In this document: positions 44,001-52,947 of the stretch, in pieces | Numbering within the stretch: position 1 is the stretch's first letter | How the letters are laid out: every line of letters begins with the position of its first letter | From: JOPF133 sp052144935 | GTDB taxonomy: Bacteria > Acidobacteriota > Terriglobia > Bryobacterales > Bryobacteraceae | Reading direction: 5' to 3' | NCBI GenBank assembly: GCA_052144935.1 | Contig: JBKQPR010000085.1 | Location: forward strand, 1-64,000 | DNA: 64,000 bases | Made by a program: the position numbers and the translations under genes | Notes under the pieces: model-generated | The model's database searches: none | The model's input: the letters and a program-made list of their open reading frames with translations, nothing else | Told to the model about the DNA's origin: nothing

Positions 44001-44475
44001 GAACAACTACTGGCACACCAACTTCCCGCGCGTGCAGAGCGGCGAGTTCACCTTCCGCTACGTCGTCACTAGCGGCGCCCAACTGGATCCGGCCTACCTG
44101 AGCCGCCTGGGACGAGAGTCGCTGACGCCGCTCGAAACCGGCGAGTTGACGAGGAACGACAAAGTCGGACTGCGCGGCTCGCTGCCGGCCACGCCCGCGA
44201 GTCTCCTGGGCCTGACCGGCGACGGCGTCGAGCTGGAGACGCTCAAGCCCGCCGAGGACGGCGAGGGCTACATCGTCCGGCTGCTGGAGACCGCCGGCCG
44301 CGAGCAAAAGGCGCGCCTCTCTTCGCGCCTGATCGAGTTCAGCCGCGCCTGGCTATCGAACGCCACCGAGGACAAACTTCGCGAGATTCCGGCGTCGAAA
44401 GACGGAGTGGAGGTGTCCATGCCGCCCTACGCGATTGTAACCTTGCGTCTGCTGATGCGCCCGGTTGCGCAATAG
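41032..44475 (+). CDS. Exported GH38-like alpha-mannosidase family protein with N-terminal beta-sandwich
   Basis: This is a large secreted glycosidase of 1,147 residues. After a signal peptide (FVASLALLAAAGAGLPLWGQ) comes a beta-sandwich with SYVLDLAIMAGNPRVPHLEI and LRQGDNELRITAVDD, resembling domain III of rhamnogalacturonan lyases (PL4). Then from residue 304 comes the GH38-type catalytic start VPHTHLDIGFTDYQ, and the long C-terminal GH38 beta domains (ENEFYRVTVDPNRGGVSSVF). Start ATG 41032 or 41044 is possible; the latter gives a cleaner signal. The combination suggests attack on branched plant or microbial polysaccharides. The catalytic nucleophile was not assigned with confidence. Confidence 0.8.
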   Translation: MIYEMSIRSSFVASLALLAAAGAGLPLWGQETTVWRIGTFDHASAEFSGRVGSQPVVVDAGAPDAAGRWPPSQAGTLNARSGPQQHSRTIRFRMEEGPSGSYVLDLAIMAGNPRVPHLEIELNGARGTAYIDRRLSYHAEGRADSPICAEARERIPIPASALRQGDNELRITAVDDVADENGDSQIAWDALALLREGQAAGDPTVSVEPAYFFVTENGATRELVTATVTTTAAVSRGTLSLTLAGAPYRADLAPAPFGQQRFEFKVPEFAAGSQAQVALLLDGRSYLRAERIAPKRKLTVYLVPHTHLDIGFTDYQPKIEELQNRNLDRLLEEMRHDADMRFSLDGAWLVEQYLRTRSGPAQKEFLEAVRAGRISIPAQYANLMAGGASLETLIRSTYAGRALNRLAGSRNDYANITDVPAYPWSYASVLAAAGVKYFAAGANDDRGPQPLYGRWQTRSPFWWQGPDGAKVLMAYTRQYSNLWFVCGLPPVEAGCRDGLPTFLQTFESPGYRPDAVLMFGSQLENTDLIPGEGEFVRGWNAKYAWPRLQLATFRDYFEMVEKKFGDRLETVRGDFGPYWEDGIGTDAQYAALYRETESRALAVEKLSSLAALQQPAWAPPIEGLRRLWRDLILYAEHTYTSSGGYSRPESEQSVRQIETKHFHVSDARETAHWIAQESMSRLLDSIRIEPPAMVVFNTLAHERSGLVEMDLTNGSRLVDTETGQPAALESLRVGNGYRRVRFLAGRVPAMGYRVYRIESGPAAPASPEPKPATTIENEFYRVTVDPNRGGVSSVFDKQIGRELVDSKSPYVLDQYVYVAGGDNTRLIHISEHLPNANLTVSPVSAATAVNAAATPWGQSLNYRVSGMHAPRIDVEIRLSTGERKIEILNRLRKEPVNDKEAIYFAFPFAAPQPEFEYEGQNGTVNPARDELAGGCREWYAAGHWARVSGGGISAAVIPIDAPLVTFGDINRGLWPERFEPRSSAIFSYALNNYWHTNFPRVQSGEFTFRYVVTSGAQLDPAYLSRLGRESLTPLETGELTRNDKVGLRGSLPATPASLLGLTGDGVELETLKPAEDGEGYIVRLLETAGREQKARLSSRLIEFSRAWLSNATEDKLREIPASKDGVEVSMPPYAIVTLRLLMRPVAQ

Positions 44476-44512
44476 CCCGGGCCTCGACACAGAGCTTCCG
44501 CATGCGGGACGT

Positions 44513-44647
44513 GCCGCGGGCGGGATGGGCCGCGGGCGGGATGAGCCGCGGGCAGGATGAGCCGCGGGCGGGACGAGGCGCGCCGGGGTAGTCGCGGGCG
44601 GGATGAGCCGCAGTCGGAACAGCCGCAGGCGGGAACAGCCGTCGCTT
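44513..44647. repeat. Degenerate 16-bp tandem repeat array
   Basis: The unit GCCGCGGGCGGGATGA recurs eight to nine times with increasing divergence: copies at 44513, 44529, 44545 and 44561 are regular, later ones carry indels and changes such as GCCGCAGGCGGGAACA. It lies in the gap between the GH38-like gene and the URO-D-like gene. Short frames across it encode only repeated Ala/His/Pro/Arg stretches. Confidence 0.85.
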
Positions 44648-44747
44648 TCGATGGCGGCTGTGGCGATGTACTCGGCGATGGCTTCGGGCCTTCCGAAGTG
44701 ACTGCCCTTGGTTGGCGCGGTATGGCTGCACGGCGACGGCAATGGTA

Positions 44748-45830
44748 ATGACAAACTATCCTTTTGGCAATGCCCCCTCGAAGATCGCCCGCTACCGGGC
44801 CTTCTGGAACAGAGAGGCCGTCGCCCGCCCCCTGGTGGGCTTTTCCCTGGTCGGCTGGTTTCCGGTGAATGAGTTTTCCGCCCGCGATGCCTGGGGGACC
44901 GCGGACCACCTGACGCCCGGCATGATCGATGTCGAAGCTTTCCTGCCCGATCACATCCGCATGTTGCGGGAGGGCGAACGCATCGACGACGACCTCATCC
45001 GCGGCGCCTGCCCGGGGCAGGTGGCGATTCCCTGGCTGCCTGGGATACTCGGCTGCCAGGTGCGTATCCTGCCCGATAGCGTGCTCGGCGAGGAGCGGAA
45101 CCTCTCGCTGGAAGAGGCCCTGAGGGTTGAACTGGACCGCGACAGCCCCTGGTTCCGGAAGTACATGGAGTTCGCCGAGGCCCTGGTGCGCGCCTCCAAC
45201 GGGATGTTCCCTGTCAGCCACAGCGCCGAACTCGGTCCGACCGATCTCCACGCCGTCCTGCGCGGGCACAGCGCCAGCCTGCTGGACCTCATGGATGAGC
45301 CGGAGCGATCGGCCGAGCTTCTGCTGCGGCTGGCCGGGATTTTCCGGGACGTAACCGAAGAGTTGTGGCAGCGCGTGCCGCTCTACCACGGAGGCTACTT
45401 CGACGCGCAGTACTCGCTGTGGGGGCCGCGCCCCATTGTCCGCATGCAAGAAGACGCCACGGCGGTCTATTCGCCGCACCTCTTCCGGAGGTTCGTGCAG
45501 CCGGCGGACCGTCTGCTGGCGAGCCATTTCGCCGGCAATTTCATCCATCTCCACTCCACCTCCATGTTTTTGCTGGAGGCTTTTCTGGAGATCGAGGAAA
45601 TCCAGTGCTACGAGGTGAATCACGACGCGCTTGGACCTCCGGTGAAGGCGATGGTACCGTATTTCCAGAGAATTCAGGACGCCCGCAAACCGCTGTTGAT
45701 CCGTGGTTCATTCCACCCGGGAGAGATGCGGCTGCTCATGGATTCGCTCGACCCGCGGGGGCTGTTTCTGAACGTCATGGTCGGGGATGAGCGGGAGATT
45801 GAGGAGTTGGGGCCGCTGGTCGGGATGTGA
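44748..45830 (+). CDS. Uroporphyrinogen-decarboxylase-fold (methyltransferase-like) protein
   Basis: This is a cytosolic TIM-barrel protein of 360 residues of the URO-D/cobalamin methyltransferase superfamily. Recognisable features are SKIARYRAFWNREAVARPL at the N-terminus, LYHGGYFDAQYSLWGP, IVRMQEDATAVYSPHLF, and the C-terminal ECY/NHD segment IQCYEVNHDALGPPV. These distant members of Acidobacteria and Planctomycetes occur beside sugar-utilisation genes and are not heme-synthesis enzymes. ATG 44742 is an alternative start. Substrate unknown. Confidence 0.75.
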   Translation: MTNYPFGNAPSKIARYRAFWNREAVARPLVGFSLVGWFPVNEFSARDAWGTADHLTPGMIDVEAFLPDHIRMLREGERIDDDLIRGACPGQVAIPWLPGILGCQVRILPDSVLGEERNLSLEEALRVELDRDSPWFRKYMEFAEALVRASNGMFPVSHSAELGPTDLHAVLRGHSASLLDLMDEPERSAELLLRLAGIFRDVTEELWQRVPLYHGGYFDAQYSLWGPRPIVRMQEDATAVYSPHLFRRFVQPADRLLASHFAGNFIHLHSTSMFLLEAFLEIEEIQCYEVNHDALGPPVKAMVPYFQRIQDARKPLLIRGSFHPGEMRLLMDSLDPRGLFLNVMVGDEREIEELGPLVGM

Positions 45831-45976
45831 GACCGCGCCGGACAAAACCCTGAATCCTCATGCACCGTGGGCACGCGCGCGCAAATCGCTCTGCCCGAAA
45901 CGCGGCCATCGCGCGACCGGCTGGTGTCGTCGGGTCGCGCAGGAACCGGCCGCGCCCTTGGCCGCATGGTTTCCCC

Positions 45977-47652
45977 TCAATTGACCTTTACTACATGCAG
46001 GAGCCAGTCTTTGTACTCCAGGTTTCCCGGGTAGTCCTCCGGCGCGTGAAAGCTCCGGATGCGGCCGCCGTTGATCGTCCCGCTCCGCGCCTCCTTTGAG
46101 GCAACCAGGTCGATCCAAGTGAAGCGGAACTGGTCGGACTCCGAACAGGATCGCAAATCGAGCTTCAACTGGCCGCCGTATCGGGCATACACCAGATACT
46201 CCCGTCCGGCGATCGCGGAGGCTAACGGCTGAGGGTACTCAAGAACCAGTTCCGGATGCGGCTCGAACTTCCACCATTCGATGCCCTTCAGAAACTTCGC
46301 CAGGAAGCCCATCGATACGGCGCCCGGGTAATCCAGCGTATCCACGCTGAGCGGAGGTCTCGGCCAGGCGTCTTTGCGGGGCGCGAGCGATGGGTCCGGT
46401 ATATCGGCCCACCACTGATGCCCACCGCCATAGGTGTGGCCGGCCGCGCCAGAGAGAATGGCCGACCACGCGGCCAAGCGGACATCCATGGCCGGCGCGC
46501 TGCCCTCAGCGAACTCATACCACGGCTCGGTGATGACCACCGGCTTGGCCGGCTTGCGGGCGTAGTCCAGCGAGATGATCTGCGGCACCATTTCGTTTCG
46601 CCATTTGCCGTGACCCACCTGGCTGCCGTTGAAATCGAGCCATTCCTGGTCATGCAAGACCAAACCCGTGGACCATTGAGCGGAGTCGCCCATCTCGCCG
46701 GCCGTCCATCCGGGCGGCGTGTTGTGCACGCCGATCGCGTGCCCGTAGGGATCCTCGCGGCGCATGAGCGCGCCCAGGTCCTTCCAGAATTGCAGGCCGA
46801 GCCCGCCGTAATCGTACATGTTGTATTCGCCGCCGTCCAGATCACGTTGTAGGCGGCTAGGCGGTCGACCACGTAACGGGTCCACCGGCGCATCTTTTCC
46901 GGGCCCGCGCTCTGGTCGAGATGGTTGGCGCTCCACCACGGCATGATCCATGACGTGATCCCCTGGCTGTTGGCGTAGGCGATGAAGCGCTCGGCGTCGT
47001 GGATGGCATCCAGGTCCGGCGTGGCGAAGTCCCTGCCCGCCAGCCGCGTCGCATTGTTCGCTCCGAACACCACCTGGCCGATCGTGAACCCCCGCGCGGA
47101 TCGATCGTCGATCACCTGCCTCGCGCGCGTGAAGGGGATCCCGCGCTTCAGCCACGGCCACCAGGTATCCCCGATCCACAGGAAGGGCGTTCCATCCGCA
47201 TATTCGAAGTATCGCCCTGCGCGAGGGCCGTTCCTGGCGACCCGCACGAACCCGTGGCGCGTGGGGTTTGCAGCCTTTTCGCCGGCGCTCCATTGGGCGC
47301 ACTGGAAGCTGCCCTTCACACCCCGGAGAACGGGGTCGGTGGAGAGGGTGGAGTATGACCATTCTCCGGCCGCGGGAGCGGCAAACCGCGCCTTCCATGT
47401 CCTGCCTCCGTCCCAAAAACCAGGCACCGCGTAACTTAGTCCCTTCGCGTCTCCGCCGGTCCCGGCAAACGTGACCACCACGAACGGCTTGCCGCCGTCC
47501 GGCAGGCCGTCCACGTACGCATTGGCGAATTCCGCGCCGCCACTCATGGTGACCTCGAACGGCTCCCATTGCGCGGTCTTGGGGCTTTGAGCGACTGCCG
47601 GAAAAACGAAGATCCAGACGCCGAATGAGAGGCTGCGGGCGACTTGTCGCAT
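45977..47652 (-). pseudogene. DUF5060/DUF4038 apiosidase-like glycosidase with frameshift
   Basis: Two minus-strand frames form one protein. The 5' frame starts at ATG 47652 with signal FGVWIFVFPAVAQS, a DUF5060-like N-domain (EPFEVTMSGGAEFANAYVDG, WKARFAAPAAGEWSYS), then the DUF4038 catalytic start FEYADGTPFLWIGDTWWPWL and up to AAYNVIWT. A one-base loss near 46833 then moves homology to the other frame: GGEYNMYDYGGLGLQFWKDL, VVITEPWYEF and SGAAGHTYGGGHQWW to the stop at 45977. Corrected length is about 558 residues. DUF4038 proteins include GH140 apiosidases acting on pectin side chains. A sequencing error would make the gene intact. Confidence 0.75.
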
Positions 47653-48419
47653 GAGATCTCTTCCTTCACATCAAGCCTACCTGGATTTGGTGGCCGCCGC
47701 CGGCAGTGCACCATCGCTGGAGCCGCGCGATGTCCCGCTTCCTTCGCGCCCCGCCTGAAGGTCGCACCTGTCAGATCTGTTTTCGCCGCCATGCCCGGCA
47801 CCATCGGCCGCATCACCGAAGCCACTGGTGGTCAACTCCGGAGAGACAGTCCCGCTCAGCAAGCAGTGGCCGTTCGGTTTCTCGGTCAAGGGGCCGGTGA
47901 TCGTGCATCGCTTCGCGAGCCTCGATGTCAGGCAGGAGCGGCGGGCAAGTTCACTTCCAGCGGCCGAACCTGGGCCGGGCGGGAGGAAGCAACACCGCCA
48001 GTTCACCGACAACGTCCCAAATCCCTGCGGATTCCGGCCGAAGTGGATCCCTGATTCCGTTTGAGGTGGTGCAGCATTCAGGGTTGGGAATGCCGCGGCC
48101 GAAGCCGCCCGGTAGCGGGTCCAATAGACCCACTACCAACCGTCCAGAGGTCCGGAAGACCCCTTCCGGCCGAAAGATCCGCCTGGCAGCCAAGCCGGAC
48201 TCAGCCTCCGCTATTCTGGCTTTACCCCAATTCGGTTCACTTAAGGACGGCCCCCGACGCGGTTCCGGGCCGCCGTTCGGGTCCGCTGCGATGAATTCTT
48301 AGTGGCAGGACCTGTTAGCGCCTACAATTGGTTTCGGCCAGGCTCTGCCCCTGTTTCCAAGTGGCGCGGTTCCGAAGAGCAAGGCGCGGCTCAGTGGCGC
48401 GGTAGTTTCCAGAAAGATA

Positions 48420-48497
48420 ACAAAAACCGGCCAAACTGTTTGAACCGAAATATTCAGCGTAAGCGACTTATAATCAGACAGTTTGGCCGGTTTTTGT
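48420..48497. repeat. Perfect 20-bp inverted repeat, 38-base centre
   Basis: Arm 48420-48439 (ACAAAAACCGGCCAAACTGT) is the exact reverse complement of 48478-48497. The A/T-rich outer ends and GC-rich centres of the arms could give a bidirectional terminator or the ends of a very small non-autonomous mobile element. The middle is AT-rich and non-coding. Confidence 0.9.
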
Positions 48498-48591
48498 GGG
48501 CTTATCCGGTCCAATCTGTGCACGCGCCCTAATTGATAGATTCGGTTTGGGTTAGCGGTGCGCGGGCATCAGGATTGGCCGGATAAGCCCA
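48497..48591. repeat. Second, adjacent inverted repeat (19-20 bp arms)
   Basis: Arm 48497-48516 (TGGGCTTATCCGGTCCAATC) pairs with 48573-48591, differing by a single extra base. It begins at the last base of the previous inverted repeat, so the two palindromes are exactly abutting. Confidence 0.85.
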
Positions 48592-48780
48592 TTTGTCAGG
48601 AAGTGGCCGCAGCCGCGGCCTGCTTTTGTTTCGGAGCTTGGCTCAGGCCGTCCACATTGCTGGAGGTTTGGGCCACACAATGCTGGAGACGGCGATACCG
48701 GACGCGGGTCTTGTCGCAGCACGCAATGGCTTTGGGTGCTACAATCCCGATTGAGGTCCGCGCCGTGGAAAGGAGTCACT

Positions 48781-49677
48781 GTGACAGCTCGTTCGGCTGC
48801 TCTCTTCATCCTTCAGTTACTCATTCCGGTTCTTTCTTGTGCACAGATCAGCAACGTGGTGGTGACCAACGCGGCAAGTTACGAGGTCGGCCTTCCCGCC
48901 CCGGGCTCCATCGGCGCAATCTTCTGCACAGGGTTGTCCGTCAGTGGAATCGACAGCGCGCCGGGCATTCCCCTGCCGCTCAACCTCGCTGGTGTGACGG
49001 TGACTGTCGGCGGAGTATCGGCTCCGATCTTTGCAGTGGCGGACCTTGGCGGGTATCAGCAAATCAACTTTCAAGTACCATACGGCGTTCAATTTGACAC
49101 GGAGGCTGGGGGCACCGTGACAGCCAACGTGGTCGTAAGTCAAAATGGGACGCAAGGAACATCCGCATCGACGCTACTAGCGCCGGAGGTTGGAGCTTTC
49201 TTTGGCTTCGGGAGCACGCAGTATGGACTCTTTCAGCACGGATTAGATTTTTCTCTGGTCACCGCTAGCAATCCAGCCAGAGTCGGTGAGGTTGTTGTAG
49301 GGTACGCGACCGGTCTCGCTCCGCCGAATCCCACTGTGCCTGCCGGTCAGGCCGCACCGTTGTCTCCACTGTACCCGGTGCCGCAATCCGCCGCCTTCAT
49401 GACGGTCGGCGCTGAGGTCCACGGCGTTTACCTCCTAGACAGCACCGGGTACGAACCCATCGCACTCCCAGGTGGCGGTCTTCAATTCATGGGGCTAGCG
49501 CCGGGAATGGTCGGGGTGTATCAGATCAACTTCGTTGTTCCGAATGTGGCCTCTGGTACGGTAGCTGTCGGATTACAGGATGAGCTTTGTGTTGCACAGC
49601 CCTTTCATATGAGTTGCATCGGTCCTGGCACGACATCCTTTACGTACAGCCCGACCGTCTTAATCCCCGTCCAGTGA
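48781..49677 (+). CDS. Exported TIGR03437 (Solibacter-type) domain protein
   Basis: This is a secreted beta-sandwich protein of 298 residues. GTG 48781 is chosen because an AAAGGAG site precedes it and a clean signal peptide follows (AALFILQLLIPVLSCAQ). The single domain shows NAASYEVGLPAPGSIGAIFC, then GVSAPIFAV, QQINFQVPYGV, VVGYATGLAPPNP and QFMGLAPGMVGVYQINFVVP, the order of the uncharacterised TIGR03437 domain found in many copies in Solibacter-like genomes, usually at the C-terminus of larger surface proteins. Here it stands alone. Function unknown; a surface or adhesion role is only a guess. Confidence 0.85.
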   Translation: MTARSAALFILQLLIPVLSCAQISNVVVTNAASYEVGLPAPGSIGAIFCTGLSVSGIDSAPGIPLPLNLAGVTVTVGGVSAPIFAVADLGGYQQINFQVPYGVQFDTEAGGTVTANVVVSQNGTQGTSASTLLAPEVGAFFGFGSTQYGLFQHGLDFSLVTASNPARVGEVVVGYATGLAPPNPTVPAGQAAPLSPLYPVPQSAAFMTVGAEVHGVYLLDSTGYEPIALPGGGLQFMGLAPGMVGVYQINFVVPNVASGTVAVGLQDELCVAQPFHMSCIGPGTTSFTYSPTVLIPVQ

Positions 49678-49938
49678 GGCGGTAAGTGCCACCTCGAAGC
49701 CGCCGATATCTTTCGAAAAGCAGGAAAGTTCTACTTGTGGGAAGGTGGATTCATCGGCCAGGCGGTTGTAGTGCCGTAAGCGCCCCTAAACCGCGTTCTT
49801 TCCGATAACGGCAAGAAAACGGGCTTTCAGGAAACTTGCCTGCCCTTCGCGCGAATCCGTTTTTCGGTCTCGGTGAGTCGCCGACAAGGGCCGTCCGCCC
49901 CGCTCAGTGCGATAAGTGAACCGTATTGGGCTTTACCC

Positions 49939-52005
49939 CTATTGGGGACCGTCCAGCGCGAACGCCATGATGCTGTCGTCGGTCACCGGGTTGCCAAAAA
50001 AGCCGCCGCCCGTGGACGTGATGACGACATACTGCCTGCCGTCCCGGCCTTGATAGGTCATCGGCGTGGCCTCTGCGGCGCCGCCGAGTTTGAAGGTCCA
50101 CAGCTCCTTGCCGGTCTTCGCGTCGAACGCGCGGAAGCGGCCGTCGTCGGTCGCGCCGACGAATACGAGCCCTCCGGCAGTCGCAATCGTGCCGCCGTTT
50201 CCCGGACGCCCGGTCTTCTGTTTGTCGGCCGGCAGGCTGTCGGTGACCCCCAGCGTCACGCGCCACGCAAACTCGCCCGTATTCACGTTCACGGCGGTCA
50301 ACTCTCCCCAGGGCGGCTGCTGGCACGGCAGTTGCTGTGGTGAATCGACGCCGGGAATGCTGAGACGTCCGCCACCCACTACGCCCTCATAAGGACCGTC
50401 CGGATCGACGCGGTTGCCCGTCCCTCGAGCCAATGCCCGCCCGGTCTTCGGATCGTGATCTTTCTGTCCGGAGAGTTGCCCCAGCTCGTTGGTGTTGACG
50501 AACAGATAGCCCAGTTGCGGATTGAACGACGTCCCGCCCCAATTCACCCCGCCATGGTTGCCGGGGAACTGCACGCGCAGGCGATTGTAAGCGGGCGGAA
50601 GATAAGGCCCGCCCAGTTGCACGCCTTCGATGAGCTTCTTGCAGGCCGCTTCCAGCTCGGGCGTGACGGTCGCGATGTCCGCTGCGCTCATCGTCATCCG
50701 CACGAGCGGCGCCGGTTTGAGCGGGAACGGCTGGGTCTTCGAGGAGTGCTCCAGAGGCACCTCGCTTTGCGGCACCGGGCGCTCCTCCACGCCATAGATA
50801 GGCTTGCCGGTGACGCGGTCGAGTATAAACAGGAGTCCGGCCTTGGTGTACCCGACGACAGCGGGAATGGTCTTGCCCCCTTGCTTCACGTCGATCAGGG
50901 CCGGCGGGCCCGCCAAATCGGCGTCCCAGAGGTCGTGGTGGACCAACTGGAGGTGCCACAGGTACTTCCCCGTATTGGCGTCCGCCGCCACCAGGCTGTT
51001 GCCGAAAAGGTTGTCGCCGGCGCGGTCGCCGCCGTACTGGTCGACCGAGGGCGCCCCGAACGGCATGTAGACGATGCCGCGCTCGGCGTCCATGGTGAGG
51101 AAACCCCACACATTGACGCCCGAGCGGTTCTTCCAACTATCTTCGGCCCAGGTGTCGTTGTACTTCTCACCGGCCCGCGGAATGGAATGAAACGTCCACG
51201 CCAGCTTGCCTGTTCGCATGTCCCACGCGCGCACGTCGCCCGCAGGTCCATGCGGCGGATTTTCCTGCGTCGTGCCGCCCGCGATGACGAGGTTCTTGAA
51301 CACGATGGGCGGCGAACTCAGCCCGTTGCGGCCCGGCAGCCCCTGCATGATCTCGGGAGTATTCAGATTCACGACGCCGTTGTCGCCAAAGGCATCGTTG
51401 GGCTTCCCGGTCTTCGCGTCCAGCGAATACAACTTGCCGTCGCTCGATCCGAAGACGATCTGCGGCGGCGTCCGCCCATCGCCGGGCCAGTATTCGACAC
51501 CGCGCGTCGAAGGGCTGCTGGTGGGGAGTGGAAAGGCCCAGATTTCCTTTCCGGTGGTCGGCTCCACGGCCACGACGCGGGAATACGGCGTGGACATATA
51601 CATCGTTCCATTGATGACGAGCGGCGTATTTTCGCTCGGGTAGAAGCCCGACCCGCCGCGTCCCCGGCCACGGCCGCCCTGGGCACCTTCCGGCGTGTCG
51701 CGCACGGCGCCGCCGGCACCTCGGCCTTCCGAGTAACCGCCACCACCCCGGCCGGTTGGCACGAAGCCGGCAGGCCGCATGTGATAGACCCAAGCCACCT
51801 TGAGCCGATCGACATTGGCCGGCTTGATTTCCGTCAGCGGTGAGAAGCGCATGCCGCCGGGATCGTGGCCGTAGGTCGGCCATTCCTTCGATGCGCCGGT
51901 TGTCTGGCCCCCGTTCGACTGCGCGAGCGCGCCGCCTGCCAGAATCGCGAAGGCGATGCCTACGAGGGTGCTGCCTGCAAGAAGAGCGCCTAAAGGTCGC
52001 TTCAT
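49939..52005 (-). CDS. PQQ-dependent sugar/alcohol dehydrogenase (quinoprotein)
   Basis: This is a periplasmic quinoprotein of 688 residues with an N-terminal signal peptide ending AGGALAQS. The eight-bladed propeller is marked by tryptophan-docking motifs such as PTTGKEIWAFPL, DMRTGKLAWTFHS, DANTGKYLWHLQL and AKTGKELWTFKLGG. No CxxCH heme motif is present, so electrons must go to a separate carrier, perhaps the cytochrome c encoded divergently. A Gly/Arg-rich insert occupies residues 85-120. ATG 52005 fits the signal peptide. The segment QQLPCQQPPWGELTAVN resembles membrane glucose dehydrogenase-type enzymes. Confidence 0.88.
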   Translation of the reverse strand: MKRPLGALLAGSTLVGIAFAILAGGALAQSNGGQTTGASKEWPTYGHDPGGMRFSPLTEIKPANVDRLKVAWVYHMRPAGFVPTGRGGGGYSEGRGAGGAVRDTPEGAQGGRGRGRGGSGFYPSENTPLVINGTMYMSTPYSRVVAVEPTTGKEIWAFPLPTSSPSTRGVEYWPGDGRTPPQIVFGSSDGKLYSLDAKTGKPNDAFGDNGVVNLNTPEIMQGLPGRNGLSSPPIVFKNLVIAGGTTQENPPHGPAGDVRAWDMRTGKLAWTFHSIPRAGEKYNDTWAEDSWKNRSGVNVWGFLTMDAERGIVYMPFGAPSVDQYGGDRAGDNLFGNSLVAADANTGKYLWHLQLVHHDLWDADLAGPPALIDVKQGGKTIPAVVGYTKAGLLFILDRVTGKPIYGVEERPVPQSEVPLEHSSKTQPFPLKPAPLVRMTMSAADIATVTPELEAACKKLIEGVQLGGPYLPPAYNRLRVQFPGNHGGVNWGGTSFNPQLGYLFVNTNELGQLSGQKDHDPKTGRALARGTGNRVDPDGPYEGVVGGGRLSIPGVDSPQQLPCQQPPWGELTAVNVNTGEFAWRVTLGVTDSLPADKQKTGRPGNGGTIATAGGLVFVGATDDGRFRAFDAKTGKELWTFKLGGAAEATPMTYQGRDGRQYVVITSTGGGFFGNPVTDDSIMAFALDGPQ

Positions 52006-52488
52006 AATCGATACCCGTTCTGTTCGGTTTCCGGGATCCCAGGTTGGATCTCTGGTTGAAGAGGGCGAGTTGAATCCCGGCTGGAAAGGCCACTCACAGA
52101 GCGCAGCCCGCCCAGGAAGACGGCTAAAACCATCGCGACGTACACCGCCCATCGTTTCCCCGATCGAATCCCTAATTCCTTCTGAGCCGATCGGGAACTA
52201 TTTGTCACCATGCCTTTACGCAAACCAGGAGCGCCCTCCCGGAGTTGGGCTACTCGATCGGGAACGCCATTTACCTAGCTCGCAAGCATATCATAAGATT
52301 CATTGCGTTAGGAACGGAGGTCGCCTGCCCGATTCGCTCGCCGGCCTGGAACAGCGGCGTTTCGGCATCTTGCAGCTTGCCGGGCGTTCCGATTTACCTC
52401 CAGCCGGGGAGCTCGATGAACACGGCGTGTTTCTCATGCCGCGCATTCCGATATCCCCGCGACATCTGTGGCAAACTAGAGAAATATC
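52006..52488. other. Divergent promoter region
   Basis: 480 bases between the PQQ dehydrogenase and cytochrome c-HhH genes, transcribed away from each other. It should hold both promoters. No gene is seen and no strong consensus promoter could be picked. Confidence 0.45.
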
Positions 52489-52947
52489 ATGCGCTGGCTG
52501 CTCTTCGTGGTTTCCACCTTCAGTTTTGCCGCCGTCATTCTCAGTGCCGCCGATGGCGACGACTTGCCCGCCGGCGAAGGGAAAGATGTTCTTCTCACAA
52601 TGTGCACCAACTGCCATGGACTCGCTCAGGTGACAAGCGTCAAATATTCCAAGAAGTTCTGGGCGGCCGTAGTGGATGACATGGTGACTCGCGGCGCGGA
52701 AGGCTCGGACGACGACGTGAATTCCGTGGTCAGCTACCTTTCGCGGAACTTCGGCAAGCCTCTCAATATCAATACGTCCACGGCGAAAGAGATCGAGGAC
52801 GGTCTTTCTTTCGCCGCCGCGGAGTCGCAACTGCTCGTTCGATACCGCAGTGAAAAAGGCGCATTTAAGACGTACGAGGATCTTCTGAAGGTCCCCGGTC
52901 TCGATGCCAAGCTGCTCGAAGAACAGAAAAAGAATATTCTGTTTTAG
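52489..52947 (+). CDS. Cytochrome c with C-terminal helix-hairpin-helix domain
   Basis: This exported protein has 152 residues. Signal MRWLLFVVSTFSFAAVILSA is followed by a single-heme cytochrome c module with LTMCTNCHGLAQ (CxxCH). The C-terminal half (LNINTSTAKEIEDGLSF, FKTYEDLLKVPGLDAKLLEE) is a ComEA-type helix-hairpin-helix (HhH) pair. The cytochrome part probably accepts electrons in the periplasm, plausibly from the divergent PQQ dehydrogenase. The role of the HhH part, normally DNA- or protein-binding, is not known. Confidence 0.85.
   Translation: MRWLLFVVSTFSFAAVILSAADGDDLPAGEGKDVLLTMCTNCHGLAQVTSVKYSKKFWAAVVDDMVTRGAEGSDDDVNSVVSYLSRNFGKPLNINTSTAKEIEDGLSFAAAESQLLVRYRSEKGAFKTYEDLLKVPGLDAKLLEEQKKNILF

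Larger units (their letters stand above)
47653..48780. other. 1.1-kb intergenic region without a recognised gene
   Basis: No credible gene is seen. It contains two perfect or near-perfect inverted repeats (annotated separately) and the ribosome site of the next gene. A plus-strand stretch near 47830-47930 (VVNSGETVPLSKQWPFGFSV) looks protein-like but has no start, domain or ribosome site. Confidence 0.5.

Noticed and set aside
44513..44647. Possible CRISPR or coding repeat protein
   Set aside because: Units are contiguous, 16 bp (not a multiple of three) and contain indels, so neither spacers nor a coding repeat is present.
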